A stretch of 64,000 nt of DNA from VRUE01 sp963715455 (GTDB taxonomy: Bacteria > Actinomycetota > Thermoleophilia > Solirubrobacterales > 70-9), in assembly GCA_963715455.1 (NCBI GenBank), contig OY970245.1, forward strand, positions 1,550,001 to 1,614,000. Reading direction: 5' to 3'. Below the pieces are notes generated by a model. The model made no database searches and was not told the DNA's origin. It saw only the letters and a list, made by a program, of their open reading frames with translations. The translations under genes and the position numbers were made by a program. Of this stretch, positions 7,912-16,168 are shown one piece after another (positions within the stretch are counted from its first letter, which is position 1; the number at the start of each line of letters is the position of its first letter).

Positions 7912-9543
7912 ATGCCCGATCCCTCGATCGTGCGCTTCCGGCGTGTTGTCAGCTCCGCCTACGCCCACCTGGAGGCGCGTCGCCAGGAGGTCAACGACCT
8001 CAATGTCTTCCCGGTCGCCGATGGCGACACGGGAGACAACATGGCGATGACGATGCGCGCCGTGATGGAGGAGCTCGACCGGCTCGACGGCCTCGAGGTC
8101 GACGAGGTCGGTCGCACCCAGCTGGTCCAGGCCCTGGCGCGGGCGGCGCTGATGGGCGCTCGCGGCAACTCCGGCGTGATCCTCAGCCAGATCGTGCGCG
8201 GTGCCGCCGAGGAGCTCGCCAGTCGCCCCGGTGAGCTGATCGACCCGGTGCTGGTCGCTTCGGCCTTTGCCAGTGCTGCTGATGCCGCCTATGACTCGGT
8301 GCGCGAGCCCGCCGAGGGCACGATGCTGACCGTCTTCCGCGAGATGGCCCACTCGATCGCTCGCCAGCTCGCCCACCTCGAGGCCGACAAGCAGCGGCTC
8401 GATAAGGGGGTCTCCGACGAGCGCCAGGACGCCGTCCTAGCCGAAGTCCTCGAGCGGGCGATCGCCGATGGTCAGAAGGCGGTCGAGCGCACGCCCGAGC
8501 AGCTCGACGTGCTGCGCGAGTCGGGGGTGGTCGATGCTGGCGGCTACGGCCTAGTGCTGATCCTCGCCGGCGTGGTCGCCGGCCTGCGCGGCGACGGCGA
8601 GCCGCTGCCCGAGGTCGACCATCACGAGGCGCCGCGCCTCAGCCGTCCGCACCACGAGGACAGCCGCTTCCGCTACTGCACCAACTTCATCGTCTCGGGG
8701 TCCGGCCTCAACAGCCGCGAGTACCTGCCGCGGCTCGAGGGCCTCGGCGACTCAGTGTTGGTTGTCGGCGATGAGGTGACGCTCAAGGTCCACGTCCACA
8801 CCGATGAGCCGGAGGCCGCCGTCGCCCTCTTCGAGGGAGCCGGCGAGGTGACCAACCTCGATGTAGCCGACATGCGCGAGCAGATTGCCCAGCGCGAGGC
8901 GCGGCTTGAGGCCGGTCGCACGGGGGCGCTCGCCGTGGCCGCCGGTGAGGGGCTCGAGCGCCTCTTCGCCGAGCTCGGCGCCCACGTCGTGCCCGGCGGT
9001 GAGACGCTCAACCCCTCGACCTACGAGCTGCTCGCCGGCATCCACGAGATCCCCGCCGAGGAGGTTCTGGTCTTTCCCTCCTCCTCGAATGTGGTGATGG
9101 CCGCCGAGCGCGCCTGCGAGCTCTCGGAGAAGCCGGCTCGGGTCGTCGCCGCGACCTCACTGCAGAAAAGCCTGCTGACTCTGGTCGAGCTCGATCCCTC
9201 CGCTTCGGCCGAGGAGAACGTCGCCCGGCTGGATGACGCCCTGGCGAGCATTGCCGGCGGCGGCGTCGCCCCGGCGGCGCGCGACGATGCCCAGGGCCGT
9301 TTCCGCAAGGGCGACGCGGTCGGCTTCGTCGAAGACGAGATCGTCGCCTGGGGCGGTGCCGGCACCACATTCGCGGCAACCGTGGGGAAGCTCGCCGAGG
9401 GCGCCGAGATCGTCACCGTGATCGCTGGCGCCGATGCGCCGATCGGGCTCGGTGAGCTCGACACCCACGTTCCCGACGGCGTCGAGATCGAGACCCACGA
9501 GGGAGGCCAGCCGAGCTGGTGGTGGCTGCTAGCCGCCCAGTAG
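7912..9543 (+). CDS. DAK2/DegV-type fatty acid kinase subunit (FakA/YloV-like)
   Basis: A 543-residue protein with an N-terminal DhaL (DAK2) ATP-binding domain; the magnesium/ATP motif NVFPVADGDTGDNM is at 31-44 and GNSGVILSQI near 87-96. A middle linker and a C-terminal domain (FPSSSNVVMAAERA, then GELDTHVPDGVEIETHEGGQP) match FakA/YloV. In Firmicutes FakA phosphorylates fatty acids bound by FakB (DegV) proteins; no degV gene is in this window. Position directly before recG, with a one-base overlap (TAGTG), is the common yloV-recG arrangement. The function here is inferred from the family. Confidence 0.88.
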   Translation: MPDPSIVRFRRVVSSAYAHLEARRQEVNDLNVFPVADGDTGDNMAMTMRAVMEELDRLDGLEVDEVGRTQLVQALARAALMGARGNSGVILSQIVRGAAEELASRPGELIDPVLVASAFASAADAAYDSVREPAEGTMLTVFREMAHSIARQLAHLEADKQRLDKGVSDERQDAVLAEVLERAIADGQKAVERTPEQLDVLRESGVVDAGGYGLVLILAGVVAGLRGDGEPLPEVDHHEAPRLSRPHHEDSRFRYCTNFIVSGSGLNSREYLPRLEGLGDSVLVVGDEVTLKVHVHTDEPEAAVALFEGAGEVTNLDVADMREQIAQREARLEAGRTGALAVAAGEGLERLFAELGAHVVPGGETLNPSTYELLAGIHEIPAEEVLVFPSSSNVVMAAERACELSEKPARVVAATSLQKSLLTLVELDPSASAEENVARLDDALASIAGGGVAPAARDDAQGRFRKGDAVGFVEDEIVAWGGAGTTFAATVGKLAEGAEIVTVIAGADAPIGLGELDTHVPDGVEIETHEGGQPSWWWLLAAQ

Positions 9544-11663
9544 TGCGTGCGTTTGCCGGAGACGCCGAGCTGACCCCGGCTCAGCTGCGCGACGCTCCGC
9601 TTCACTGGCCGCGCCCCAGCGCCCTCGACGTGCCCCTCCAGGCGCTGGAGGGAGTTGGCCCGAAGCTGGCGGAGGCCGCCGCCGAGGCGGGTATCGCCAC
9701 CGTCGGCGACCTGCTCACTCGCTTTCCGCACCGTCACCGGGACCGGCAGATCGTGCCGGTCGCCAGTCTCGAGCCGGGGCAGCAGGCAACCGTTGCGGTT
9801 GAGGTGCTCGGCAACGCGCCACGGCCGTTTCGCAAAGGGAAATTGACCATCCTCGGGGTCAAGGTCGGCGACGAGAGCGGACAGATCAGGGCAACCTGGT
9901 TCAACCAGCCTTGGCTGGCGCCGAAGCTGACCGAAGGCACCACGCTGCTGCTCACGGGCTCGGTCGACAAACGTGGGCTGCGGGTCTCCGAGTACGAGTT
10001 CGGCGGGGAGCCCGGCGAGGGTTTGGTCCCGGTTCACCCCGGCACGGAGCAACTCAAAGCTCAGCGCCTGCGGCAATGGATGGAGCAGGCGGTGCGCTGG
10101 GTCGGCAATGTCCCCGAGCCCCTGCCCGCCAGCCTGCGCGTTCGTCGTGCGCTTGCCGGGGTCGCCGATGCGATCAAGGCGGTCCATTTCCCGGAGGAGA
10201 TCGAAGAAGTCGAGGCTGCCCGGAACCGGTTGCGCTTCGAAGAGCTCTTCCTCTACCAGGTGATTCTGGCGACCCGCAAGCGCTCTCACCGCGCTGCGCG
10301 CCCAGCGCCGAGGCTGGGCCGGCCGGGTGAGCAGGTTGGGCGCTGGGTCGAGTCGCTGCCCTTCGAGCCGACGGGGGATCAGCTCAAGGCCTTCGACGAG
10401 ATCGATGCAGACCTCGACTCCGGTGAGCCGATGCAGCGGCTCTTGATGGGGGAGGTGGGCTCGGGCAAGACCGTCGTCGCGCTCTACTCGATGCTGCGCT
10501 CGCTCGAAGCCGGCTTCCAGGCGGTGCTGATGGCGCCGACCGAGACCCTGGCCGAGCAGCACGCCGTCACGCTGGGCAGGCTGCTGGCAGAAGAGGCCAC
10601 GCCGTTTGCCCTGCTGACCGGTGCGACGCCCGCGGCGCGGCGCAGGGAAGACCTCGAGCGATTGGCTAGCGGAGAGCTGGGGCTGATCGTCGGCACGCAC
10701 GCCTTGATCGAGCCCTCGGTGCGCTTCGCCCGGCTCGGCCTCTGCGTGGTCGACGAGCAGCACCGCTTCGGGGTCGAGCAGCGCAAGGCGCTCGATGCGA
10801 AGGGGGTCGAGGGGATGGCGCCGCACGTGCTGCACATGACCGCGACCCCGATCCCACGCACGCTCTCGCTGACCGCCTACGGCGACCTCGACACCACCGC
10901 CCTGCACGAGCTGCCCTCGGGCCGCAAGCCGGTGGCGACGCGGGTCGTCGAGGAGAAGGAGCGTGCCGGCGCCTACGAGTTCATCCGCGGCCAGCTGCGC
11001 GCGGGCCGCCAGGCCTATGTCGTCTGCCCACTGGTCGAGCAGTCGGAGAAGATGCAGGGACGGGCGGCCGAGGTCGAGGCCGAGCGGCTGGCCGCCGGCG
11101 AGCTGCGCGACTTTGCCGTCGATGTGATCCATGGGCAGATGCGCTCGGCCGAGAAGGCGGCGGCGATGGAGGCATTCGCTGCCGGCAAGACAGACGTGCT
11201 GGTGGCGACCACGGTGATCGAGGTGGGCATCGACGTGCCCAACGCCACGGTGATGGTGATCGAGGGCGCCGAGCGCTACGGCGTCTCCCAGCTTCACCAG
11301 CTACGGGGGCGGGTGGGTCGTGGGGAGCACGAGTCCTGCTGCCTGCTCTTCCCCGAAGACGCCGGCGGCATGGCGCGCCGGCGACTGAAGGCGGTCGAGC
11401 GCGAGCGCGATGGCTTCAAGCTGGCCGAGATCGACCTCAGCCTGCGCGGCGAGGGCGAGGTGCTGGGCACGCGCCAGCACGGCCTGCCGCGCTTCGCAAT
11501 AGCCGAGTTGCCAGAGGACACGCCGACGCTGATCGCCGCCCGCGACGAGGTGCTCGTCCTGCTGCACGAGCACGGCTCGCTCGAAGCCTCCGAGCTGGGC
11601 CCCCTGATCGAGGCCGCCCGCCAGCGCTTCGGCGCCGGCGCCGCCGACCCGATACCACTCTAG
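9543..11663 (+). CDS. recG: ATP-dependent DNA helicase RecG
   Basis: RecG remodels stalled forks and Holliday junctions. The 706-residue protein has the N-terminal wedge/OB domain (GVGPKLAEAAAEAGI near 38-52, a helix-hairpin-helix turn), then the helicase core: Walker A GEVGSGKT near 303-310, the DEQH box VVDEQHRFG near 402-410, HMTATPIPRTL, and motif VI in QLRGRVGRGEH. GTG at 9543, overlapping the preceding stop, is chosen; an in-frame GTG at 9519 would extend into the upstream gene. The length is normal. Confidence 0.95.
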   Translation: MRAFAGDAELTPAQLRDAPLHWPRPSALDVPLQALEGVGPKLAEAAAEAGIATVGDLLTRFPHRHRDRQIVPVASLEPGQQATVAVEVLGNAPRPFRKGKLTILGVKVGDESGQIRATWFNQPWLAPKLTEGTTLLLTGSVDKRGLRVSEYEFGGEPGEGLVPVHPGTEQLKAQRLRQWMEQAVRWVGNVPEPLPASLRVRRALAGVADAIKAVHFPEEIEEVEAARNRLRFEELFLYQVILATRKRSHRAARPAPRLGRPGEQVGRWVESLPFEPTGDQLKAFDEIDADLDSGEPMQRLLMGEVGSGKTVVALYSMLRSLEAGFQAVLMAPTETLAEQHAVTLGRLLAEEATPFALLTGATPAARRREDLERLASGELGLIVGTHALIEPSVRFARLGLCVVDEQHRFGVEQRKALDAKGVEGMAPHVLHMTATPIPRTLSLTAYGDLDTTALHELPSGRKPVATRVVEEKERAGAYEFIRGQLRAGRQAYVVCPLVEQSEKMQGRAAEVEAERLAAGELRDFAVDVIHGQMRSAEKAAAMEAFAAGKTDVLVATTVIEVGIDVPNATVMVIEGAERYGVSQLHQLRGRVGRGEHESCCLLFPEDAGGMARRRLKAVERERDGFKLAEIDLSLRGEGEVLGTRQHGLPRFAIAELPEDTPTLIAARDEVLVLLHEHGSLEASELGPLIEAARQRFGAGAADPIPL

Positions 11664-11708
11664 GCCCGACTGGACTTACCCTCTTCACCAAGAAGTCCTG
11701 TCGGGCCA

Positions 11709-11714
11709 TACATT
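11709..11714 (+). promoter_or_regulatory. -10 box for rsmD
   Basis: TACATT ends 6 bases before the ATG at 11721; no ribosome binding site is present. Confidence 0.4.
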
Positions 11715-11720
11715 GATCCG

Positions 11721-12263
11721 ATGCGGGTGATCGCGGGAGAGCTGGGAGGGCAGCGGCTGGTGGCGCCGCGTGGCTGGAAGGTGCGGCCCACCTCCGACCG
11801 CGTGCGAGAGGCGGTCTTCTCGGCCCTGGGGGAGGTTGGCGGGGCCAGCGTGCTCGACCTCTACTGCGGCACCGGGGCGCTTGCCATCGAGGCGCTTTCG
11901 CGCGGTGCCGCCCGTGCCACGCTGGTCGACCGCGACACCCGCGCCGCCCTCGGCAACGTCGAGCGGCTCGGGTTGGGCGAGCGAGTCGAGTTGGTCCGCG
12001 CCGACGTCTCGCGCTGGTTGGCGCGTCGTCAAGAGGAGGGTGCCGGAGACGGATTCGACCTCGTTTTCGTCGATGCCCCCTATAGACTCGCCGACCGCGT
12101 GGGGCAGGAACTGGATACCCATCTACCGCGCCTTCTCGGTGAGGGAGGGCGGGCGATAGTCGAGAGCGGCGCTCGCCGCCCGCTGCGCATCGATTCGCTG
12201 AGCCGGCTGCGCCAGCGCCGCTATGGCGGCGCCGACGTCAGCTTCTACGGCGAGGCAGGCTGA
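11721..12263 (+). CDS. rsmD: 16S rRNA (guanine-N2)-methyltransferase RsmD
   Basis: RsmD methylates G966 of 16S rRNA in the assembled 30S subunit. The 180 residues start MRVIAGELGGQRL with the conserved PTSDRVREAVFSAL block, then the SAM-binding motif VLDLYCGTGALAIEALSRGA and the catalytic tetrapeptide. That tetrapeptide reads DAPY (FVDAPYRLAD) instead of the usual DPPY, an otherwise tolerated change. It is coupled to coaD by a TGATG overlap; rsmD-coaD is a widespread pair. Confidence 0.93.
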   Translation: MRVIAGELGGQRLVAPRGWKVRPTSDRVREAVFSALGEVGGASVLDLYCGTGALAIEALSRGAARATLVDRDTRAALGNVERLGLGERVELVRADVSRWLARRQEEGAGDGFDLVFVDAPYRLADRVGQELDTHLPRLLGEGGRAIVESGARRPLRIDSLSRLRQRRYGGADVSFYGEAG

Positions 12264-12763
12264 TGGCGGAGCGCAACGGAACTGTCGTTTGCCCGGGCAG
12301 CTACGACCCGGTCACCAACGGTCACATCGACATCATCACCCGCACCGCGGGGGTCTTTGAGCGGGTGGTCGTCGGCGTTGTCAACAACCCGATCCGCAAG
12401 GAGAAGACCCTCTTCACCGCCGAGGAGCGGCAGGGCCTGATCGATGAGGCGACTTCGCACCTGCCCAACGTCGAGGTGACGATCTTCTCCAACCTGCTGG
12501 TGGAGTTCGCCCGGGAGATGGGCGCGAGGGCCGTGGTCAAGGGCCTGCGGGCAATCTCCGACTTCGAGTACGAGTTTGAGATGGCTCAGCTCAATCGCAA
12601 GCTCGACCCCGGGATCGAGAGCGTCTACATGATCGCCTCGCCGCAGTACAGCTTCCTTTCCTCCACCGGGGTGAAGGAAATGGCCACCTTCGGGGGCGAC
12701 GTCTCCGACCTCGTGCCCGGCCCGGTCGCCGCGGCGATGACGCAGCGCCTGGGCGACAGGTAG
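12263..12763 (+). CDS. coaD: Phosphopantetheine adenylyltransferase
   Basis: CoaD transfers AMP to 4'-phosphopantetheine, the penultimate step of coenzyme A synthesis. The nucleotidyltransferase motif PGSYDPVTNGHIDII (a TxGH-type site, here TNGH) lies near residues 10-24, and the second motif YSFLSSTGVKEMA near 130-142. KGLRAISDFEYE lines the pantetheine pocket. The length of 166 residues is typical. It starts with ATG on the rsmD stop. Confidence 0.95.
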   Translation: MAERNGTVVCPGSYDPVTNGHIDIITRTAGVFERVVVGVVNNPIRKEKTLFTAEERQGLIDEATSHLPNVEVTIFSNLLVEFAREMGARAVVKGLRAISDFEYEFEMAQLNRKLDPGIESVYMIASPQYSFLSSTGVKEMATFGGDVSDLVPGPVAAAMTQRLGDR

Positions 12764-12800
12764 GCTTTTCCGGTGCGGTGCCGCGTGGGAGAGAGCTTGC

Positions 12801-12824
12801 AAAAAGCCGAGGAAATAACGGCTT
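12801..12824 (-). terminator. Possible intrinsic terminator on the minus strand
   Basis: On the minus strand AAGCCG, a nine-base loop and CGGCTT are followed by TTT, giving a short stem with a five-T tract. It could stop antisense read-through coming from yceD across the SepIVA-like gene. On the plus strand the same stem lacks a T-tract. Confidence 0.35.
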
Positions 12825-12867
12825 CTTCACCGAAGATGCCTCTGACACGTAGGCTTACGACCTGCTG

Positions 12868-13353
12868 ATGGACGTTCTCGTTCTCATAGACAAGCTCGAC
12901 GATGTGGTTCACAACGCGCGCCCCGTGCCGCTGACGGACCAGGTGCGCGTCGATCGCGAGGAGATCTACGACCTGCTCGACCAGATGCGGGCGACGATCC
13001 CCGAGGAGATCAAGCAGGCGCGTTGGATCGTCAAGGAGCGTCAGGAGATGCTGGCGGAGGCCAAGCGCGAGGCGGAGCGCATCGTGCGCGAGGCGCGCGA
13101 GCAGCAGGCCCGCCTGATCTCCGACGAGGAGGTCACCAAGCAGGCCGAGCGGGCCGCCGACGAGATCGTCGAGGACGCCCGCACGCGCGAGCGCGAGATT
13201 CGGCTTGGCGCAGAGGACTACGCCGACGAGATTCTCAACACGCTCGAGGTCAACCTGCAGAAGTTCCTCGCCGCCGTACAGCGCGGCCGCGACCGGCTCG
13301 CCGGGCGTGAGGAGGAGCAGGAGCCGGTGGCCGAGCTCGACGAGCAGTCTTAG
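12868..13353 (+). CDS. DivIVA/SepIVA-like coiled-coil cell-division protein
   Basis: A 161-residue, highly charged protein. The first 25 residues (MDVLVLIDKLDDVVHNA) resemble the membrane- or pole-associating start of actinobacterial DivIVA-like SepIVA proteins. Residues 40-145 are a continuous heptad-rich coiled coil (for example ERQEMLAEAKREAERIVREA), also reminiscent of F0 subunit b. The position after coaD and near yceD, rpmF and rnc matches the SepIVA neighbourhood of mycobacteria, where the protein supports division and envelope synthesis. The exact role here is inferred. Confidence 0.7.
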   Translation: MDVLVLIDKLDDVVHNARPVPLTDQVRVDREEIYDLLDQMRATIPEEIKQARWIVKERQEMLAEAKREAERIVREAREQQARLISDEEVTKQAERAADEIVEDARTREREIRLGAEDYADEILNTLEVNLQKFLAAVQRGRDRLAGREEEQEPVAELDEQS

Positions 13354-13361
13354 GGGGGTTC

Positions 13362-13434
13362 GCGAGGAGGGTGACCCCCTCCTCAAAACGCGCTTCGCGC
13401 TTGAGTGTTTTGAGGAGGGGGTCACCCTCCTCGC
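13362..13434. repeat. 28-bp perfect inverted repeat, family 2, copy D
   Basis: The arms at 13362-13389 and 13407-13434 are perfectly complementary over 28 bases around a 17-base loop. Inner ends are CAAAAC and GTTTTG, with GAGT just before GTTTTG, as in the copy at 59081-59156. It lies between the convergent ends of the SepIVA-like gene and yceD and could stop transcription from both sides, although no T-tract follows. Confidence 0.85.
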
Positions 13435-13437
13435 TGA

Positions 13438-13965
13438 TTACTCGTTGAGTTTTAGCTCGTCCAGCTTGGCCCACCTTGGGTCTTTAGCTTGGGTGTGTTC
13501 GTGGTCTGTGGGGTCGGTGTCGTTTAGGGACTCGCCGCAGGTTGGGCAGAGGCCGGCGCACTCGGGGCGACAGAGGAAGCGGGTCGGGATGGCGAGCACG
13601 GCGGCGTCGTGGGCCCAGCGACCGAGATCGAGTTCATCGTCAGTGACATAGGGGCTGAGCAGCTCCTCGTCCTCGGTGTTGTCCTGGGCGACCTCGCGGG
13701 CGTCGACCTCGGTCTCCAGCGCAGCGTCCTCCAGACAGCGCATGCAGGGTCCCTCAATGCGCAGCGGGAAACGCATGCGGAAGGCGTAGCCGCCGCTGGG
13801 GCGGGAGACGTCCAGCCGGATCGGGACCGCTGCCGGCGAGCCATAGGACTGGCCACCCAGCTCCAAAGGCTCCAGCCGCACGGGCAGCTCCAGGCGGCGG
13901 CCCTCGCCGTGGGACAGCGACAAGCGCGCCAGGTCGATGATCGTCGTCGCTTCCGCCATGGGCAC
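13438..13965 (-). CDS. yceD: YceD family protein (DUF177)
   Basis: YceD/DUF177 proteins are linked to rRNA processing and the L32 gene in many bacteria. The 175-residue product has the family features: an N-terminal beta-rich part (LPVRLEPLELGG), GPCMRCLEDA near the middle, and a C-terminal zinc-like cluster RPECAGLCPTCGESLN, ending in DPRWAKLDELKL. Usually yceD lies directly upstream of rpmF on the same strand. Here it is on the opposite strand and a methyltransferase gene lies between the two. Starts at 13965 or 13959 are both possible. Confidence 0.88.
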   Translation of the reverse strand: MPMAEATTIIDLARLSLSHGEGRRLELPVRLEPLELGGQSYGSPAAVPIRLDVSRPSGGYAFRMRFPLRIEGPCMRCLEDAALETEVDAREVAQDNTEDEELLSPYVTDDELDLGRWAHDAAVLAIPTRFLCRPECAGLCPTCGESLNDTDPTDHEHTQAKDPRWAKLDELKLNE

Positions 13966-14016
13966 TCCCCTCCGCTTGAGCCGGGCTTACGATGGCTGCT
14001 CCGACGAGATTACGGA

Positions 14017-14511
14017 ATGGATCGATTCGACTGGACACCCGAGGTTTACCTGGAGCGCATCCGCGCTCAGATCCCGCGCTACGACGAGCTACAGGAGCAG
14101 GCGATCGCGGCGATCCCCTTTCCCCCCGAGCGCGTGCTCGAGCTGGGCATGGGGACGGGGGAGACCACGCGGCGACTGATCGAGGCCTTTCCTGACGCCT
14201 GGGTCGTCGGCCTCGACTCCAGTCCCGACATGGTCTTTCGTGCGCGTCAGAGCTATGACGACGTGCAGCTCGCCCGCATGGAGGACCCGCTCCCCGACGG
14301 CCCCTGGGACCTGGTCGTCTCGGTGCTCTCCGCCGGCGAGCTGAGTGACGATCAGCTCCAGGCCCTTTGTCGCCGTGTCAGCGAGCAATCCCGCGCCCTG
14401 GTCATCGCCGACCTCTTCGAGCCCCAAAAGCTCCAAAAGCTGGTGAGCTGGTCAAGCGGTGAGATCACCTGGCAGGCTGACGACTTGGCCGTCATTAGCG
14501 CCGCTTACTGA
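14017..14511 (+). CDS. SAM-dependent methyltransferase (class I)
   Basis: The start ATG at 14017 gives 164 residues beginning MDRFDWTPEVYLERIRAQIP; longer frames upstream would run through yceD. Motif I is VLELGMGTGETTRRL, followed by WVVGLDSSPDMVFRA (acidic end of beta-2) and LVVSVLSAGELSD. This is a Rossmann-type SAM binder without a recognisable substrate domain. The protein is short and ends just after beta-5. It is divergent from yceD. The substrate is unknown. Confidence 0.75.
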   Translation: MDRFDWTPEVYLERIRAQIPRYDELQEQAIAAIPFPPERVLELGMGTGETTRRLIEAFPDAWVVGLDSSPDMVFRARQSYDDVQLARMEDPLPDGPWDLVVSVLSAGELSDDQLQALCRRVSEQSRALVIADLFEPQKLQKLVSWSSGEITWQADDLAVISAAY

Positions 14512-14624
14512 GAGGACCGGGCACCCCTCCGAACGGCTTGTACTTTTTCGCACTGACCCCTCAGCGAGAGACCGCCCTCCTTGAGGGCGAAAAAGTTGAG
14601 AGAGGAGGGGTGCCCGGTCCTCTC
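14510..14624. repeat. 115-base nested cruciform element (copy E)
   Basis: Outer arms of 21 bases (14510-14530 and 14604-14624) are perfectly complementary. Inside lie a 10-bp stem, ACTTTTTCGC (542-551) with GCGAAAAAGT (587-596), and a short CCCTCA/TGAGGG stem (558-563 with 582-587). The arm GGGCACCCCTCC resembles GGGTACCCCTCC at 59089. The element starts within the methyltransferase stop codon and ends 10 bases before the rpmF -10 box. Confidence 0.85.
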
Positions 14625-14634
14625 ATCTAATCGG

Positions 14635-14640
14635 TACCAT
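14635..14640 (+). promoter_or_regulatory. -10 box for leaderless rpmF
   Basis: TACCAT ends 10 bases before the rpmF ATG, the same hexamer and spacing as at rpmB. Confidence 0.55.
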
Positions 14641-14650
14641 CCCGCGACCG

Positions 14651-14869
14651 ATGGCCGTCCCCAAGAAGAGAACTTCCAGCGCCCGGCGCGATAAGCGGCG
14701 CGCGCAGCACAAGGCTGGCAAGGCCCGCCTCAACCAGTGCCCGCGCTGCCACAGCCCGCGTTTGCCGCACCGCGTCTGCCCCACCTGTGGGACATATGCG
14801 GGGCGTGAGGTGATCAAACACCCGATCGCCGAGCCGACGACCCCGGCGACGCCAAGCGACGCGGAGTAA
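14651..14869 (+). CDS. rpmF: 50S ribosomal protein L32 (zinc-binding type)
   Basis: A 72-residue basic protein beginning MAVPKKRTSSARRDKRRA, the standard L32 N-terminus. Cysteines at 30, 33, 43 and 46 form the zinc site. The tail of Pro, Thr and Ala is slightly longer than usual. It heads the lipid/RNA cluster plsX-acpP-rnc, as in many bacteria, and appears to have its own promoter. Confidence 0.95.
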   Translation: MAVPKKRTSSARRDKRRAQHKAGKARLNQCPRCHSPRLPHRVCPTCGTYAGREVIKHPIAEPTTPATPSDAE

Positions 14870-14886
14870 CGCGCTTGGGGCGCGGC

Positions 14887-15909
14887 GTGACCGTCGCCCT
14901 TGATGGCTTCGGGGCCGAGCAGGGCTTCGACGTGCTTGCCGCGGGCGCCCGCGCGGCGGCGGCCGACGGGATCACGATCCGCGTTTTCGGCCCGCCGGGG
15001 GAGCTCGGTCTGGATGGCGTTGAGGGGATCGAGGTGATGCCAACCGATCAGTGGATCGGCAATACGGAGGAGCCGGTTGCCGCCGTGCGGGCGAAGAAAG
15101 AGGCATCCGTAGTTCGCGCTGCCGCCGACGTTGCCGCGGGGCGCTCGGTGGCGATGGTCAGTCCCGGCTCAACCGGGGCGACGATGGCAGCCGCCACTTT
15201 CGGTCTGCGGCGGCTCAAGGGCGTGCAGCGCCCGGCCCTCGCCGTGCAGCTACCGGTGCCCGGCAAGCCAGTGCTTTTTCTTGACGTCGGTGCCAACGTC
15301 GAGGTCCGTGCCCAACACCTTGTCCAGTTCGCCTTTCTCGGTGCGGCATTCAACGAGGCGGTGCTGGGTGTCGAGCGGCCCCGGGTTGGGTTGCTCTCGG
15401 TCGGTGAGGAGGCTGGCAAGGGCCGCGAGGAGATCGTTGCCGCTCATGCCATTCTCGGTACCGTGCCGGGTATCGAGTTTGCCGGCAACGTCGAGGGCCG
15501 CGACCTGCCAACTGGCGCCGCCGACGTGGTCGTCACCGACGGCTTCACCGGCAACGTTGCGCTGAAGTTGATGGAGGGCACGGCGAAGACGATCACCGGC
15601 GCGATCCGCGACGCGGCGCGCTCCAATCCGCTGGCGGCGCTCGGCGGCTTGCTGATGCGTCCGGCGCTCGGCGGCTTGCGCCGCGAGCTGCACCCCGACA
15701 CGACCGGCGGCGCGATCTTGCTCGGCCTGCGCGGCATTGCCGTCGTCGGCCATGGCAGCTCGGGGGCGGAGGGAATCGCTAACGCCGTGCGGCTCGCCGC
15801 GCGCTGCGCCGAGGTCGACACCGTAGGGCGCACCGCAGCCCTGCTCCGCGAGGGCGGCGCTGGCCGTGGCGCACTGGCGGCCGATCGTGACGCTGGCGAC
15901 GCCGCGTGA
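14887..15909 (+). CDS. plsX: Phosphate acyltransferase PlsX
   Basis: PlsX makes acyl-phosphate from acyl-ACP for the PlsY step of phospholipid synthesis. The protein begins VTVALDGFGAEQG, where most homologues have VDAMGGDxAP; the GTG at 14887 fits this better than the TTG at 14875. Conserved blocks are MVSPGSTGATMAAATFGLRR, FLDVGANVEVR, GLLSVGEEAGKG and VVTDGFTGNVALKLMEGTAKT. The length is about 340 residues. The AMGGD motif is altered to DGFGAEQ. The gene leads into acpP and rnc. Confidence 0.92.
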   Translation: MTVALDGFGAEQGFDVLAAGARAAAADGITIRVFGPPGELGLDGVEGIEVMPTDQWIGNTEEPVAAVRAKKEASVVRAAADVAAGRSVAMVSPGSTGATMAAATFGLRRLKGVQRPALAVQLPVPGKPVLFLDVGANVEVRAQHLVQFAFLGAAFNEAVLGVERPRVGLLSVGEEAGKGREEIVAAHAILGTVPGIEFAGNVEGRDLPTGAADVVVTDGFTGNVALKLMEGTAKTITGAIRDAARSNPLAALGGLLMRPALGGLRRELHPDTTGGAILLGLRGIAVVGHGSSGAEGIANAVRLAARCAEVDTVGRTAALLREGGAGRGALAADRDAGDAA

Positions 15910-15922
15910 TAGGAAGCAGTCG

Positions 15923-16168
15923 ATGACCCGCGAGGAAGTCCTCACCCTGGTGCGCGAGCACCTCGCCGAGGAGCTCGAGGTTGACGCCGCTGGGATCGGC
16001 GAGGGCACCCGCTTCAAGGAGGACCTCGACGCCGACTCGCTCGATCTCTACGAGCTGGTCATGGAGCTCGAGGACACCTATGGCATCTCGGTCTCCGAGG
16101 AGCAGGCGGCGAAGATCGCCACGGTCGGCGACGCGGTTGATTTCGTGCTCGATCACGCCCCAGCGTGA
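15923..16168 (+). CDS. acpP: Acyl carrier protein
   Basis: An 81-residue acidic protein starting MTREEVLTLVREHLAEEL at ATG 15923, with AGGAAGC a few bases upstream as ribosome binding site. The phosphopantetheine attachment serine is in DADSLDLYELVMELED. It carries fatty acyl chains for PlsX and the fatty acid synthase. It sits between plsX and rnc, the usual place, and overlaps the GTG of rnc by four bases. Confidence 0.93.
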   Translation: MTREEVLTLVREHLAEELEVDAAGIGEGTRFKEDLDADSLDLYELVMELEDTYGISVSEEQAAKIATVGDAVDFVLDHAPA

